DNA of 64,000 bases from Rhizophlyctis rosea (taxonomy: Eukaryota; Chytridiomycota; Chytridiomycetes; Rhizophlyctidales; Rhizophlyctidaceae). The position numbers and the translations under genes are program-made. Below are positions 35,500 to 46,700 of the stretch, one piece after another (the first letter of the stretch is position 1; the number at the start of each line of letters is the position of its first letter). The stretch covers positions 1 through 64,000 of the forward strand of contig JADGJC010000092.1 in NCBI GenBank assembly GCA_027596075.1, read 5' to 3'. The notes under the pieces are model-generated. The model worked only from the letters and a program-made list of their open reading frames with translations. It was not told where the DNA came from and searched no databases.

Positions 35500-36140
35500 T
35501 TGCAGGTTGTTTACGTCGTTTTCACACTTGCTGGCGAGCCCGAGTTGAAGGAACGGATCACCATGATCTATGCGGAGCTTTTGGGAGAGTCGAACAAATG
35601 GATTCAGTAAGCTGAATTCGACTTTTGTTCACCGCAATGCGTGCTGATGACTATATCAGGGAATCACGGGAAGTGGGTGAAAGTGGAAACGACCACAGCC
35701 AGCAACCTGGATAGTCAGGTAAATTGGACCTTACGCTTAAGTTGACTGACGAGTTATTGATTGACGGCACGTCAGTTCGATCAAATATCTGCCTCCAAGG
35801 AATACGAGAACACGATCATCTTGGAACTGGAAGACGGAAACCCAGTCGTCTGGATCGCGACTGTGATCGGCATGCCAGCATCGCAATACGATGGTGGCAT
35901 GTTCAGGGCGAAGATTGTGTTCCATGAAATTTTCCCCGAGGTATATCCCCGGGTTCCTTTCGCTTGCGAGGTCTTCCACCCGCAGATCACGAAGGTTGGT
36001 GTTCCGTGTTACCGGTATGCACGTGTCCTAAGCAGTATGACGACATCTCTTTTCGATACTTATCGATTTGCTCAGCGTCAAACGACCGGAGGATGCCAAG
36101 CAACACCTGGACAGCCTATTGCAGATGTTCACAGCAAGCG
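35500..36140 (+). pseudogene. E2 ubiquitin-conjugating domain, truncated gene
   Basis: Exons on the plus strand give AGEPELKERITMIYAELLGE (near 35540), then after an intron NHGKWVKVETTTASNL, another intron, and the E2 fold: NTIILELEDGNPVVWIATVI, SQYDGGMFRAKI, FPEVYPRVPFACEVFHPQI and GVPCYR, joined across an intron to VKRPEDAKQHLDSLLQMFTA. The order (Tyr-x-Gly-Gly, YP..P, FHP.I, GVPCYR) is that of the UBC fold, with the catalytic Cys in GVPCYR. The reading frame stays open within each exon. Expected C-terminal helices are missing: after LLQMFTA the next exon-like block belongs to ribosomal protein S18. The gene start is unclear. E2 fold well supported; subfamily unknown. Confidence 0.7.
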
Positions 36141-36229
36141 GTGAGCTTTGGAGGGTTGATTTTTCACGAGTGGGTGTTCAGGGATGTTTTCCAAGATTTG
36201 CCAGGGACTGACAGTGCATATCATTATTA

Positions 36230-36590
36230 GTGCTGGTGAGCTCACCAACGAGGAGCTCGAGCGCATCGTCACCATCATGCAGAACCCCCGCCAGTGCAAA
36301 ATCCCGACTGGTTCCTCAACTGGCAGAAGGACATCCGGGACGGCAAGCACGCCCAAATTGTTGCCAACCAGCATGACAACAAGCTTCATGAGGATCTTGA
36401 GCGTGTATGGGTAATTTTTCATTATGAGCGTATATTGATCAGATAGTGACCAGATTCTTTGGCGGTAACAGCTGAAGAAGATCCATGCTCACCGTGGTTT
36501 CCGTCACTGCTGACGGCTTCGCCTCCAAGTCCCTTTCTTTAGGAGCATCCGCTTTCGGTGTTGGACATCAATGATGGGGAGGGGTAGGAT
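36230..36590 (+). pseudogene. RPS18: Ribosomal protein S18 (uS13), fragment
   Basis: The plus strand encodes [19 protein letters not shown], then after a one-base loss [20 protein letters not shown] and [11 protein letters not shown], a GT-AG intron, and LKKIHAHRGFRH. This is the middle and later part of the small-subunit protein uS13/S18. The N-terminal third is absent, replaced by the E2 fragment. After RGFRHC the conserved Trp codon reads TGA (36511-36513) and the basic C-terminus is not recognisable. A functional ribosomal protein cannot be encoded here; a complete gene must exist elsewhere if the organism is viable. Confidence 0.85.
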
Positions 36591-36969
36591 GACTTGACGC
36601 GGCCGCTGGTTTTTGAGGAGGGCGGAAGACGGGGTGGTGGGGAGAAGGAGGAGGAGGGGGATTGTGATGCGTCGTTGGAGTTTGAGGGGGCTGAAGTNNN
36701 NNNNNNNCGGGGGCGGGGGCCGGGGCCGCGCCGTGGGAGGGGGCGGGGGCGGGCGGGGGGGTGGTTGTGGTTGTGGCGGTGGGGGGGTTTGTGGCGGGTG
36801 CGATGGCGGGGGCGCGGTGCGGTGGCGGGTGGGGAGGGTTAGGAAGTTGGAGGGCAGGAGGGAGAAGGAAAGTCAGGATTTGAGTGGGTTGCAGAAGAGG
36901 TGGGATAGTGTGCAGGTTACAGGTATGTTTTTGTTTTTTCTTTCCAACTTTGCGACGATTTGTTTGTGA
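36591..36969. other. G-rich tract with assembly gap
   Basis: Very G-rich plus strand with a ten-N gap at 36698-36707. Frames through it are low-complexity Gly/Arg strings and are not evidence of a gene. It precedes the SET1 segment. Confidence 0.6.
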
Positions 36970-38070
36970 CTCGTGTTAACCGAAACAAACTCCCCGTTAT
37001 ACCACCGCACGCAGGAACAAATCAAAAAACGAGCCATAACCCTTTCATCCCACAAACCTGGCTTCGTCCGCACCGACGGCTTCGACAAAATCGCCCTTCA
37101 CGAAAAAATCCCGTTTCCTCCCGCACCGCTTTTCCAAAACCGTCCACGGAGGCATCGGCACCCACACCTCAACACCCCAACCCAACACCACCACCACCAC
37201 CTCAACAACAACCCCCCAACCCTCTCCCTCCCGCCACTCCACATCACTAAAATCTCCTCTCGGGCGACACGTACACAACACCGGCAGTTCGCTATTGGGT
37301 TGGAGAGTCAGAAAAAGGCTCGGGCGTCTATTGGTGGTGCGGGAGGAGCGGGAAGCGGCGGATAGTGGGGACGTATTGAAGTTTTATCTGATTAAGGGAC
37401 GGAAAAAGAGGTTCGAGGTTTTATAAGAGTACTATTCATGAGTAGGGGCCTTTTGCGGTTGAGAAGATTGATGTGAATGATATGGTCATTGAGTATATGG
37501 GGGAGACTATTAGGCGTGAGGTAAGCGGGGGGGATTTTTGTTTCCCGTTGTTGGTTTTTTGATAGGTGGGAAAGAAGGGGCGCTGGAGGTGATGTGTGGC
37601 AGTGTTTATGCTGATTTCAATGGGCCTTTATTTTCTCTCGTTAGGTCGCGGATCATCGAGAAAAGAACTACGAAAAAGGAGGAATAGGAAGCAGTTACCT
37701 GTTCCGTATCGATGATGATACCATTATTGATGCGACGCAAATTGGGAATCTTGCGATGTTTGTTCATCATTATTATGATGTATGTCTCCGTCTCGCATTC
37801 CTCTTTCTCTCCTACTGGTGAATCCTTGCCCGCCCCCTTGCTGACATGTTCATTTGCAAACAACTTCCTAGCCATAAGTGCAACGCGAAGATCATCAATG
37901 TGGACGGCCAGAAACGGATTGTGATTCACGCGAATGGGGATTGCGGCGGGGGAGGAGATTGGGTTATGCCCCACGAATCTGCAGACGACGAGGATGCGGC
38001 GCTTGGTGAAGCGGCAAGTGACGAGATGGCCGCTATCAAAGGAGCTGCGCTTGAGCTGAATAACGGTATA
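36970..38070 (+). pseudogene. SET1: SET1-type histone H3K4 methyltransferase, C-terminal part, broken
   Basis: Family role: catalytic subunit of COMPASS, which methylates histone H3 lysine 4. Pieces in order: HKPGFVRTDGFDKI near 37050 (n-SET-like), REEREAADSGDVLKFYLIKG and RKK near 37350-37400, RFYKSTIHE then TAG at 37443-37445 where SET1 proteins have Trp, then GPFAVEKIDVNDMVIEYMGE and TIRRE; after an intron [20 protein letters not shown] and [17 protein letters not shown]; after another intron HKCNAKIINVDGQKRIVIHA. The canonical NHSC-PNC motif is altered to HHYYD-HKCNA. A one-base shift separates RKK from RFYKST. Splice sites are well formed. The cofactor-binding tail is not recognisable. 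Inactive as written. Confidence 0.8.
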
Positions 38071-38879
38071 TCATATTTTGGTACTTGACTTCGAAAATGC
38101 AACCAGTGGACCGCTAACGTCCATCCACTTAGATGAGTGGACATTGAGCTTGTTGATTGAGCACGAAATTGACCAGTTGAAGGATGGTGCGTGCTTTACT
38201 ACCTCTGGCACATACTGAAGGCATTGCGACGCACCCAGATTACGTCGCCGCATTGCGGGAAAGCGATGAAAGATATCAAGTGCTGCGGATCAGGAACGAA
38301 TGCTGGGCGCATCATTGGCGGGAGGCAGTGGATAACGAGCATCACTGTTTGGATGGCGAAGATCGGTTTGGTTGTAAGTGCATGTCTTTGCCGACATTGT
38401 GTGTAAGACGTGCGCCATATGTTCACACCCTTGCGTTAGTGATGGTTCACAGAGTAGGCGTTGGAACATGAAGACGGCGCTTCTTGTGGAGATTTCGGCA
38501 AAGAGGTGGCAGTTGACGACTGAGTATGAGATTAGTACGCGAGAGGGGCTGTGTAAAGAAGGTGGGTTTGAGGGATGATGAATCTCCGAGCAGATTTTTG
38601 TCCACGCTGCGTGCTTCCCGTACTGACTCTCTGAAATGCAGATCTCTGCCGTCCATCACGACATATTGTTGAAGCGAAGCACAAGCGAGCCATCCTCAAG
38701 TTTTGTCTCATCGACCCGCACATGCGATTTGAAATCAATCATTTCTCAAGGACAAAATGATGCCAAGGAACGATGAATGGAACCATGCAAGTAAATACGC
38801 TGCCCTGATGGAAGCCCATGCACTTTACGTGTTAACTTCGTGGTCGAAACTAACATGGGGCTTCGTTTGTTCTCTGATA
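38071..38879. other. Possible exon remnants, unassigned
   Basis: A plus-strand pair of exon-like stretches (near 38130-38370) reads DEWTLSLLIEHEIDQLKDG and ALRESDERYQVLRIRNECWA across a short GT-AG intron, but I cannot assign it to a family. Other frames are uninformative. Confidence 0.3.
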
Positions 38880-39600
38880 GAAGGAAACTACAACAATCTT
38901 CGTTGTGGGCTTTCCTGATGATATGCAAGAACGAGAATTCCAAAATATGCCCACCTTCTCATCGGGATTCGCTAAGTTGAAGGGACCAACTTTGGGCGAG
39001 CCCGACGATGGACTTGGCGGTCAAAGGCCGCAAGCAGATTGTAGGTTGCCCCTCGAACGGTTCGTATAAAGACGGCATTGCTCACTTTTATGCTACATAT
39101 CAGATTCGCAACATTCAGATCCAGACCGGAGGCCTTGGAAGCTCGGGACATCCTCAGCGGAAGAAAGGTTGGCAGAATGGGGTTGCGTCTTGAAGGCAGA
39201 AATGGCCAAGAAGAACTTACACACATAACGAGGACTGTCAAACGACATCGTACAATGGGAGGGCCATTCTTTCTGAACCACTTCGGGCACGTCCCACGAC
39301 GCAACTCCAGAGACACGAGCCGATCCCTTGTACATAGGAACATCGCCTTCAGTCTCACGCGACCTGTTCGGCCCACCCGACATCCCACCACCACTGGAAC
39401 TCCTCTATGACGGAGATTCAATGCTGTCCCGCTCCAGCCTCGGCACCTCCGAGTCTCCAATTGCTGGTTCATACGGAGACTACATCGATGCCTGACCTTC
39501 TCTCCTGCGGGACTCGTCACCGGTCGACCACAAATCCTCGATCCTTCCTCCTTTGAAAGCCCGCCCTTCCCTGAAGTATTGGACAATACCCCACCCGGCC
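38880..39600 (+). pseudogene. Whi3-type RRM RNA-binding protein, broken copy
   Basis: Plus-strand pieces: TIFVVGFPDDMQEREFQNM near 38900, KGRKQI at 39040, an intron of about 65 bases, FATFRSRPEALEARDILSGR and KV near 39110, then in another frame WGCVLKAEMAKKNLHT near 39200, followed by a Ser/Pro-rich stretch. The FVVGFPDDM, EALEARDIL and VLKAEMAKKNLH blocks are those of the first RRM in Whi3-like fungal RNA-binding proteins, which bind mRNAs in cell-cycle and differentiation control. Frame is lost at least twice within one RRM. The C-terminal RRM is not found before 39900. Confidence 0.65.
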
Positions 39601-40206
39601 CACCACACATGATGGCTCGCGCCCATTCTTACTCCGAACGCAGCTTCTCCGAGCGCGGCGGTTCAGCAGTACCCTCTGCAATAGCGACAGCCTAGGACGC
39701 ACATTCCTTCAGGACTACGGTCACGGAGGGAAGATGTATCACAGTGGGTTTTAAAAGTTTGCGAGGAAGAAAGGGGTTTGACCGGTATGTTGTCACGCTA
39801 TGTCACGATACCGTATCGTGGGTGATCATGAACATGTCGGACTGACCTTATTGGCATTGCAACCCCCGTCAGGTTCAGTTTACCACCAGCCCACATGCAA
39901 CGGAGTATCAGAAATGGAAGGACACTCGAGATGATGTTGGAAACTATCAATTATCAATTAGTGAATGAAGCGATTATGGAATGATGGAGTTCGAGATGGA
40001 TTTTGCGGTCTTGAAGTGTGAATATTGTTTGATGAGCCGTTGCTTGTGGGAGGAATTGGACATTATGCACGATAACAAAAGAAAAGGTAGTTGAGGCAAT
40101 GATTTGCTGAATGTGGTCTGACTTTGCTTTTGTCTTCGCTATGCTACAACATGACACAATGGACTTATGCGCCGTAGACTAAGCTAGACCTGCTTCTGGA
40201 AAAACC
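39601..40206. other. Intergenic, nothing recognised
   Basis: Remnant coding composition near 39660-39740 followed by AT-richer spacer downstream of the family copy at 40207. Confidence 0.4.
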
Positions 40207-41276
40207 TCACAAGTCTCCCTCCTCGTCTTCTTCGTCGTCATCATCTGCGTTATCATCCCCTCCCTCCTCTCCTTCCTTTTCTCCCTTCTCCTCCTCTTCT
40301 TCGTCCTCTTCACTTTCTTCCTCCCCACCCATCAACGACACAACAACATCCGCTTGAGCAGCAACCTTTCGCTTCAGTGACGCCATCACCTCAGGATCTG
40401 GGTCCTGATAATGCAGGAATGACCCCCAAACGCTTTCAAGCTCCGTCTTCAAATCCAACAACTCCATCCGTAAGCGCGGACGGCCGGCGTGAGAGAAGAG
40501 TGCGTTGAGTTGGTCGGTATCTGCGTCGCGGAGTTTGCCTTTGATGGGGATGCAGATGGCGTAGATTCCGATGGTGTTTTCGAGTTTGAGGAGGGTTTCG
40601 TATTTGTCCTGTGGGTGCGAGGTGAGGAAATCAATCTAAGCAGTCCGGAAGACACCAAAAAACGGAAGAAGTACTTACTTTGAAACCCTTATATGCCCTC
40701 CAAGACGGATGCCCATCCTTCCCAACAAATTGCGTCCTAACCCCCTTCGCATCCGCACCCTCCGACCCACCCAAACCACCGAAACTCAACCCACATCCCT
40801 GCTAATCGAGCCGATGCCCTGCGATCCCCTAAAGTCGCAACAGCCCCCGCCACTTCTGCTGCTGTATGATATTTCTTTTTAAAATCGAAATTCCCGTAAT
40901 CCAACCGGGGTACATAGTCGCATAGGAGCTCCCAGACGGCGCGAGTATCTTCGTTTTTCAGCTTTGATTCTAATGCTTCGAAGGCCCTATTGGCGGTCTG
41001 ATCAGCAGTCAGTGTTTGATGACTTGATCTACTAGAGGCACCACCCACCCTCCTCCGCTTTGCCGCAGCACCACTGGAACTACTCGCCCCGCCACCGGTC
41101 GAACCACTGGCCCCTCTGCTCCTCTTTGCAGCATATCTTCTTCGCTGCTGCTGTTGTTGCTGTTGTTGGTGCTGCTGCTGTTGTTGTTGTTGTTGCTGTT
41201 GCTGTTGTTGTTGCTGTTGCTGCTCAGCTTGTCCGGGTTCCTGCTTTTTAGCTTCATGTTGACCTCTTCTCATCAT
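40207..41276 (-). CDS. Multicopy family, copy E (polyQ, NLS and C-terminal domain)
   Basis: Exon 1 41276-40679, intron starting GTAAGT, exon 2 40608-40207. It starts MMRRGQHEAKKQEPGQAEQ then a polyQ/His run (about 41150-41225), a basic stretch RRRYAAKRSRG...AAKRRRVGG, and the family C-domain: LCDYVPRLDYGNFDFKKKYH, RRASARLAGMWVEF, then after a one- or two-base shift near 40770 SEGADAKGVRTQFVGKDGH and PSWRAYKGFK. Exon 2 continues DKYETLLKLENTIGIYAICI, GKLRDADTDQLNALF, HAGRPRLRMELLDLKTELES and a Glu/Asp-only tail. It lacks the N-terminal domain. The intron matches the position of the intron in copy A. There is no stop before GRP, unlike A and C. Possibly expressed if the frame change is a sequencing error. 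Confidence 0.65.
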
Positions 41277-41615
41277 CTCCTCTCTCAGAACAGTGCGCTA
41301 GACCGTAGCGACGGGTGCGGGGTGGTGGGGTTGGTGATGGTCCGAGGAATGGGCGGGGTGTGAGGGACAGAAGGTGGATGTGGTCTCTGTAGTGTTGAAG
41401 GATCAGACAATAGAAGTTGTGCAATTCGCGAATACTGCATATCAGTTTTGGCGGTGAAAATGGGGACTGGAGGGGAACAGTGCCGTTCATGTTTGAATTG
41501 CCGTTGCTGCCACATGCGTTAAATAACTGGAAAACATGCCGCTGATCAGGGAAAATCCCGAAAATCGAGAGTTACAATCAGATATGGATGGGACGCGAGA
41601 CTATTTGCAATAAAT

Positions 41616-42585
41616 ATGGTTGTCGAATATTCCTTCACCGCTCTCTTCGCTGTCTGCGGACTTTTCTTCCTCTCCCATCGCTTTTTTCGCTCTCTACTCA
41701 ACGTCCAACAATGCCAAAACACAGGAAGAAGTCCGACCACTCAGAACTTACGCCCTTCCGCAACCATCCCCAACCTCATTGCTCAAAGACATACCACCGC
41801 TAAACCTCCACGCATCCTTCTTCTTCCTCCTTGGAACCATCCAAACCCTCCTGTTCTTCCATTACGGTAACTTGGGCCACCGCATCCTAGCCTCCTTCGT
41901 GCAAGGCTTCACTCTCATCTGTAGTGTCATGATCATCGTCTCCATGGCCGGAAGAGAAACTTCAAGTCTTCCCATTATTCTTGAAAAGGTGAACGGGTAC
42001 CGCCTCTACCGCCATTTCTACGCGTTCTTTACTGCTATAACACTTTTTTGTGTTGTGGTCCATCCGGAGTGGGTTTACGTGGCGGTGGAGAGGTTCCGGG
42101 TGGAAGAAGGGGGCAGCATTAGGATGTGTGTGTATACGTATGGGTGTAGGGCTCCGCATGTTGATATTCAAGCGGCCTTACCGGTTAATTGGACGATGAC
42201 GGATGATGGTGTTACGATTTCGTCCATCCCGCGTTATACCGCCTTCCGCGCCATCATTTACTGCACCAACACCCGGAAAGTCCAAGCGACGGAAACCTAC
42301 GTCTCTGATGGTGATGTTGTACGTTCATTGAACTCTGTATTGGACGCGCTGGGTGCTGTTCCGACCCAGTCCCTTGCGATAAGGGAGCTTGATGTTGGGG
42401 TTCCGAGGGAGAATCCGTATTATGGGGTGGAAGTTCGGGATGCGGCTGTGTGGATTGCGGTTGTGGTGATGGTGGTGAAGGTTGTTGGGAGAGAGTGTAT
42501 GATGTTAGTGGTGGGAAAAAGAAGAGGGGTAAGTTCGTCGAGGTTTTATGACCAGGGAAGAAGGGCTCACAAGAGGGTTAGGTGA
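41616..42585 (+). CDS. Polytopic membrane protein, unknown; homopolymer frameshift
   Basis: Start ATG 41616 gives MVVEYSFTALFAVCGLFFLS, a membrane segment, but the frame changes at a run of six T (41682-41687). One T fewer would join it smoothly to FFALYSTSNNAKTQEE and to the long frame that runs to the TGA-side end at 42585, about 323 residues. Further membrane segments: LHASFFFLLGTIQTLLFF, SFVQGFTLICSVMIIVSM, FYAFFTAITLFCVVV and AAVWIAVVVMVVKVVG. Between the last two lies a soluble part of about 110 residues with RMCVYTYGCRAPHV, then a basic tail. Family unknown. The extra T is a likely sequencing or assembly error, or an allele. Confidence 0.6.
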
Positions 42586-43036
42586 GGACATTTGTGCAAT
42601 TTCTTTTTTTGACAAAGTGACGAACTCATATGCATTTGCTGTATTTCTTATCGTGCTTTTTGGGTTTTTTTTACCGATGGTACAGATTGAGATGTGGCAG
42701 ATCCTTCGGAAAGTTGATCGTTGAAGGGAAGGGGAAGAACCAATAGGATGGGTTTGTTTGCGACGTCTTGCGGCAAATTTTGCTATTGATTAGGGGAGAA
42801 ATGCCGGGAGGTTTTCAGATGCTCTTGTGCATTAGTGCAAATGGTCTTTTCTATGTCTGCCGTCTCCATTACATACCAACAAAATGCGCGTCTGCCTTCA
42901 AATTCTGCGACTACTGCACAGGTTTATGCAAGCAATAGCTCATATTTCAGAAGCAAATGCATCCCTTATAAGGGACCAAACGGTATATAATACAAGAAAG
43001 AACAGCAATACTAATCAAACCTCCCCACACAACTTC

Positions 43037-43727
43037 TTACGACCTCGGGACCCTCTTGAACTTCCCATCCTCGTTTTCGTAATCCGCCTCCCCACTTCTC
43101 CTGGCTTCCTTGACTCTCACGGGCTCAACGTAGCTCATACCCTTCTCTGGTGTTGATTCTTGACCCCGACCATCGCGGTTGTAACCGGCGACGAATTGAG
43201 GGATGGTTCCGCCCATTTCGTTTAGGGCTGCCATGTCGGTTTCGCGGTGGTTGGCGGCTTCTTGGGCGTGGATTGCTTCTTTGGAGGTGTTTTGTGCGTC
43301 GGCCTGGTGTGACATGAGTGTGAGTGAGTGATATTCGACAATTACATTGTGCGTTACTACACAAGTCCGTCCCTCAGGTCCAATCCAATCCAACTTGGCG
43401 CAGCGCGGGCGACCCCATCACCGGCCCCTACTCTCCCCCTAATGGATACCAATGTTGATTTGCGCGTTGCTGCACGAATACGATTGCCTCGCTCCGACTC
43501 ATCCAGTCGGCACAACCCTCTCCGCAACCCGAGTACCAATCGCAAAACACAGAGATGCCCACCTTATTCTGTACTTGGAAATCGTTCCAGTGCTCGGGGG
43601 ATGTTTCTTTTTGGATTTTGGGAATTGTAGAGTAAGCGTCGACCTCCTCTGGAGGGGGCAAGTTCTTCCAGAAGTTAGCACCGGGGTCGCCAGTGATGAA
43701 TTTTGGGCCGCATGCGAAGGAAGACAT
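43037..43727 (-). CDS. Small soluble protein, unknown (139 residues)
   Basis: Two exons: 43727-43575 (51 codons) and 43303-43037 (89 codons including TAA), phase 0. It begins MSSFACGPKFITGDPGANFW, then KNLPPPEEVDAYSTIPK; exon 2 is hydrophilic (KEAIHAQEAANHRETDMAAL, GYNRDGRGQESTPEKGM) and ends with EDGKFKRVPRS. No signal peptide or membrane segment. I recognise no family. The clean splice phase, uniform composition and the absence of stops support a real gene. Confidence 0.55.
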
Positions 43728-46700
43728 AGTTGGTTATGTGGTGGTTTGAAAGTTGAGGATTGTTAGTATTGTTTTGTTGTGCTATTGGTGTGTGTAGATG
43801 TGTCGCTATGTGAACTCATGGAACAGGAAGGGCGCTTCGGGGATGAAGTGGATATTTATATGTTGTGGTATTGGGGGATGATGCGGATCCATTTAGGCTT
43901 TGTAGTGTCTGGGACATGTTGCTTGCTATGATGCTGTTTGTGTCAATACCGGCAGCCAGCAGGTGGAATATGCGGGAAATTCAGATCCAGTGGGACCCTC
44001 ATAAGAATCACCATGACCTCACACGCGCGTGTTGACGCAAGTGCGGGATGATGGCGGTGCTGAGATGGCGCAGAGACGCCACCAGGAACAGCAATTGGAT
44101 TATGTAATGAAGATCAAGTGACAGCTATATAAGAGCCAGTCCATTCCATCTCTCCTTCTTGTGGTGACCCAGTGGTGACGCGTCGCACCATCTTCATCCA
44201 CCTTCCAACTTGCCCTCAAAGAAAACGTAAGTAACGGTGGACGGGGCTCGTGCCCACACACGGAGATGGCACGCAAAGAGCTAGCATTTTTCGCTTCATA
44301 CTGGATGGTGGGTGGAGCGCGCAAAATATCCTAGGAGGTGCTTCCCAATCGTTGGAAGGGAGAAACACTGCTAACAGACCAAAAACTTCCCATAGATAAA
44401 TAGACGTTTTTCCAGACCACGACCCAAATCATCCATAACGAAACCATCGTCTCCCCTCTCCCACGGTCTCTCCTCTGCCGCCCTCCGGCGCTCATCCTCT
44501 CCCGCCTCCCCTTCTCCCTCGCACAGCACGCGCCTAAACAAGTTACCACAACCCCATATCCATCCTCCCCTGCCCACCCCGCTCGTCGTAACGCATGCCC
44601 ACACGCCTAGTGCTGCCGATCCTTTTCTCTCGCCCGTCGCGCTTACAAAATCAAATCCGCCGCGGCAACACCAACCTCGCCTCTGCTTTCCCCCCCGTCA
44701 ATACAATCACCACTCTCAACTGTGCCGACGGTGTTGAATGGGATGCAACGACTTTGATTAGCTTCTCACTGTTGCTGATGTTGGTGGTGGTAGCGTTGAT
44801 TGAATGGCCGACAAGGGCATGGGTTGGAGTGCTGATGGTGGGTGGAGCGGTTAGGGATCCATGGCGTCCGCGGCTCCGAACATGGACATGAACATGGACG
44901 GTTTGGAATGTTTGGACTCGGCGCCGGATGGGGACTGGGAATGCAGCGAGGAGATTTTGGAGGAAGGTCATTGTGAAGGGATTGGTGGCAGTGGTCTGAG
45001 TGGTGAGTATCGTCTTCGTTTGCAAGTCAGAGGGTCGCGGAGTTCATATTTGAAGATTATGTTCTGCGGATGTGGAGGCATCAGTCTGAGGACGTGTTTT
45101 CCGGTTCGCAGTGTTCTGGTGCTTCTTCAACTACCACAAATCAACTACTGACTGCACCGATTCCTCCACACACAGACGCCTCACCTTCAGGAGGCATCGA
45201 ACGGGAATGCAACGATGTTGACTCGCTTCCCATAGTTGCTGATGCTAAACACTGCGCGCCATTTGTTTACTGTGAGTTCGCGGCTTTAATATGTCTAACA
45301 TGTAACCTGTCTCATGATCACTAGACTTTTTCTACATATCATATATATGCACATCACTTTCTGACGCCGCGATATATTTTGGATGGTGAGTTGAGTGGGA
45401 CTCATGGGAAATGATGGGGGAGACGGGTGAAACTGCGCGAGGCACCACCATAACAGAACGTTTGGCTATGCTCTTTGCGCCAAGCGTCATGCGACGTTCA
45501 AATGCAATCAATTTACTGCTGCGGATGGAGGGATGGATGAGGAACGTGGAGAAGGTGTGGGAATATGAAGCAGGGCTGATATGGAGTGATTTACGACGCA
45601 CTCTTTATTGGACGAGAAGCTAACGTACAATCTCGTAACTGCAGGTCCGAAAACCTCCTCTTCTCTCTCCATCGAAGCCTTCCTTCACCTCGCCACCCGC
45701 GAAATTCAACCTCCCCTCTTATACGAGTCCTGAAGTACTCATAGAAATACTGGATTGGTGCGCTCAGGCATCTTTGTGGAGTTGTGGAACAATGCGGATT
45801 GAGGATATTTGGACTTTCATTTGGAATTTTTGGATATTGTGGGATCGTGGACTTTCTTTTTGGACTTATGGAATGTTGGAGTCATGGATATGCGGATCGT
45901 GGATTGCTGATTGCGCGTAATGGACTTTTGGACTTGGTCGATTTGGTAGAGTCATGTCTCACCCCATGACACATTTGAATGCAGATCAACCCTTGCCCTC
46001 AGTAGCTGAAACCCTTCCATGACGGGTCATAACTCGACTCGTTCCCTTCGGCACTGGTAACGTTCGATGTATTTCTCAGTACATCGCACAGAACCTACCT
46101 CGAAAAGGATCAGGGAAAGGGAATGTCATCTCGGGCAACTTCGTAGAGTGCGAGAGGTAAGATTTCAGTAAGGCAGTGGGTGGACGTGGGATGTTCTTCT
46201 TGGAGGAAGATTCGCAAATGATCTGCCGTGTGTTTTTTGTGCGGCGGGTGAGGTTTTGGGTTTACCTTTCTATCTTTTTCGTTGCAGTGAGCGAGATGAT
46301 GGTGTTGGACTGCCGCATTCTGTCTCGCATGACCTGCAGACGGTTTGCAGATGGGAGCGTCCAGCTGGCGGACACCTACCTGCAAAGCGGTCTCCGGTCT
46401 TGATGAATGTTTCAATCATTGCATTGAGCTCTTAATACATGATAGACTGTGGAAGGGATTGAGAACCTGGCAGCTCCTGGATATGTCTGAGCTTCCCAAC
46501 GTTGATGTAGATTGTCTTGACTGCGGGGTGAGTGGGATGGGTCAGTGTAAGGCGTTCTCATGATTGATGTTGTTCTGTGATGAGTGAGTGACGGGATTGA
46601 AACATACAGCTGGGGTGACGCGGTGTTAAGTCAGGTTTCCGTGATCAATCGTGACGTTTTGCGGTTTCATGGGGCTGAAGATGGGAATGTAACGTGATGA

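Noticed and set aside
36594..36969. Gly/Arg-rich plus-strand frames across the N gap
   Set aside because: They are translations of a G-rich low-complexity tract and include ambiguous bases; no support for coding.
45780..45960. Tandem repeat array of TGGA-type words
   Set aside because: The units are irregular in spacing and sequence, so this is compositional bias and not a defined repeat or CRISPR-like array.
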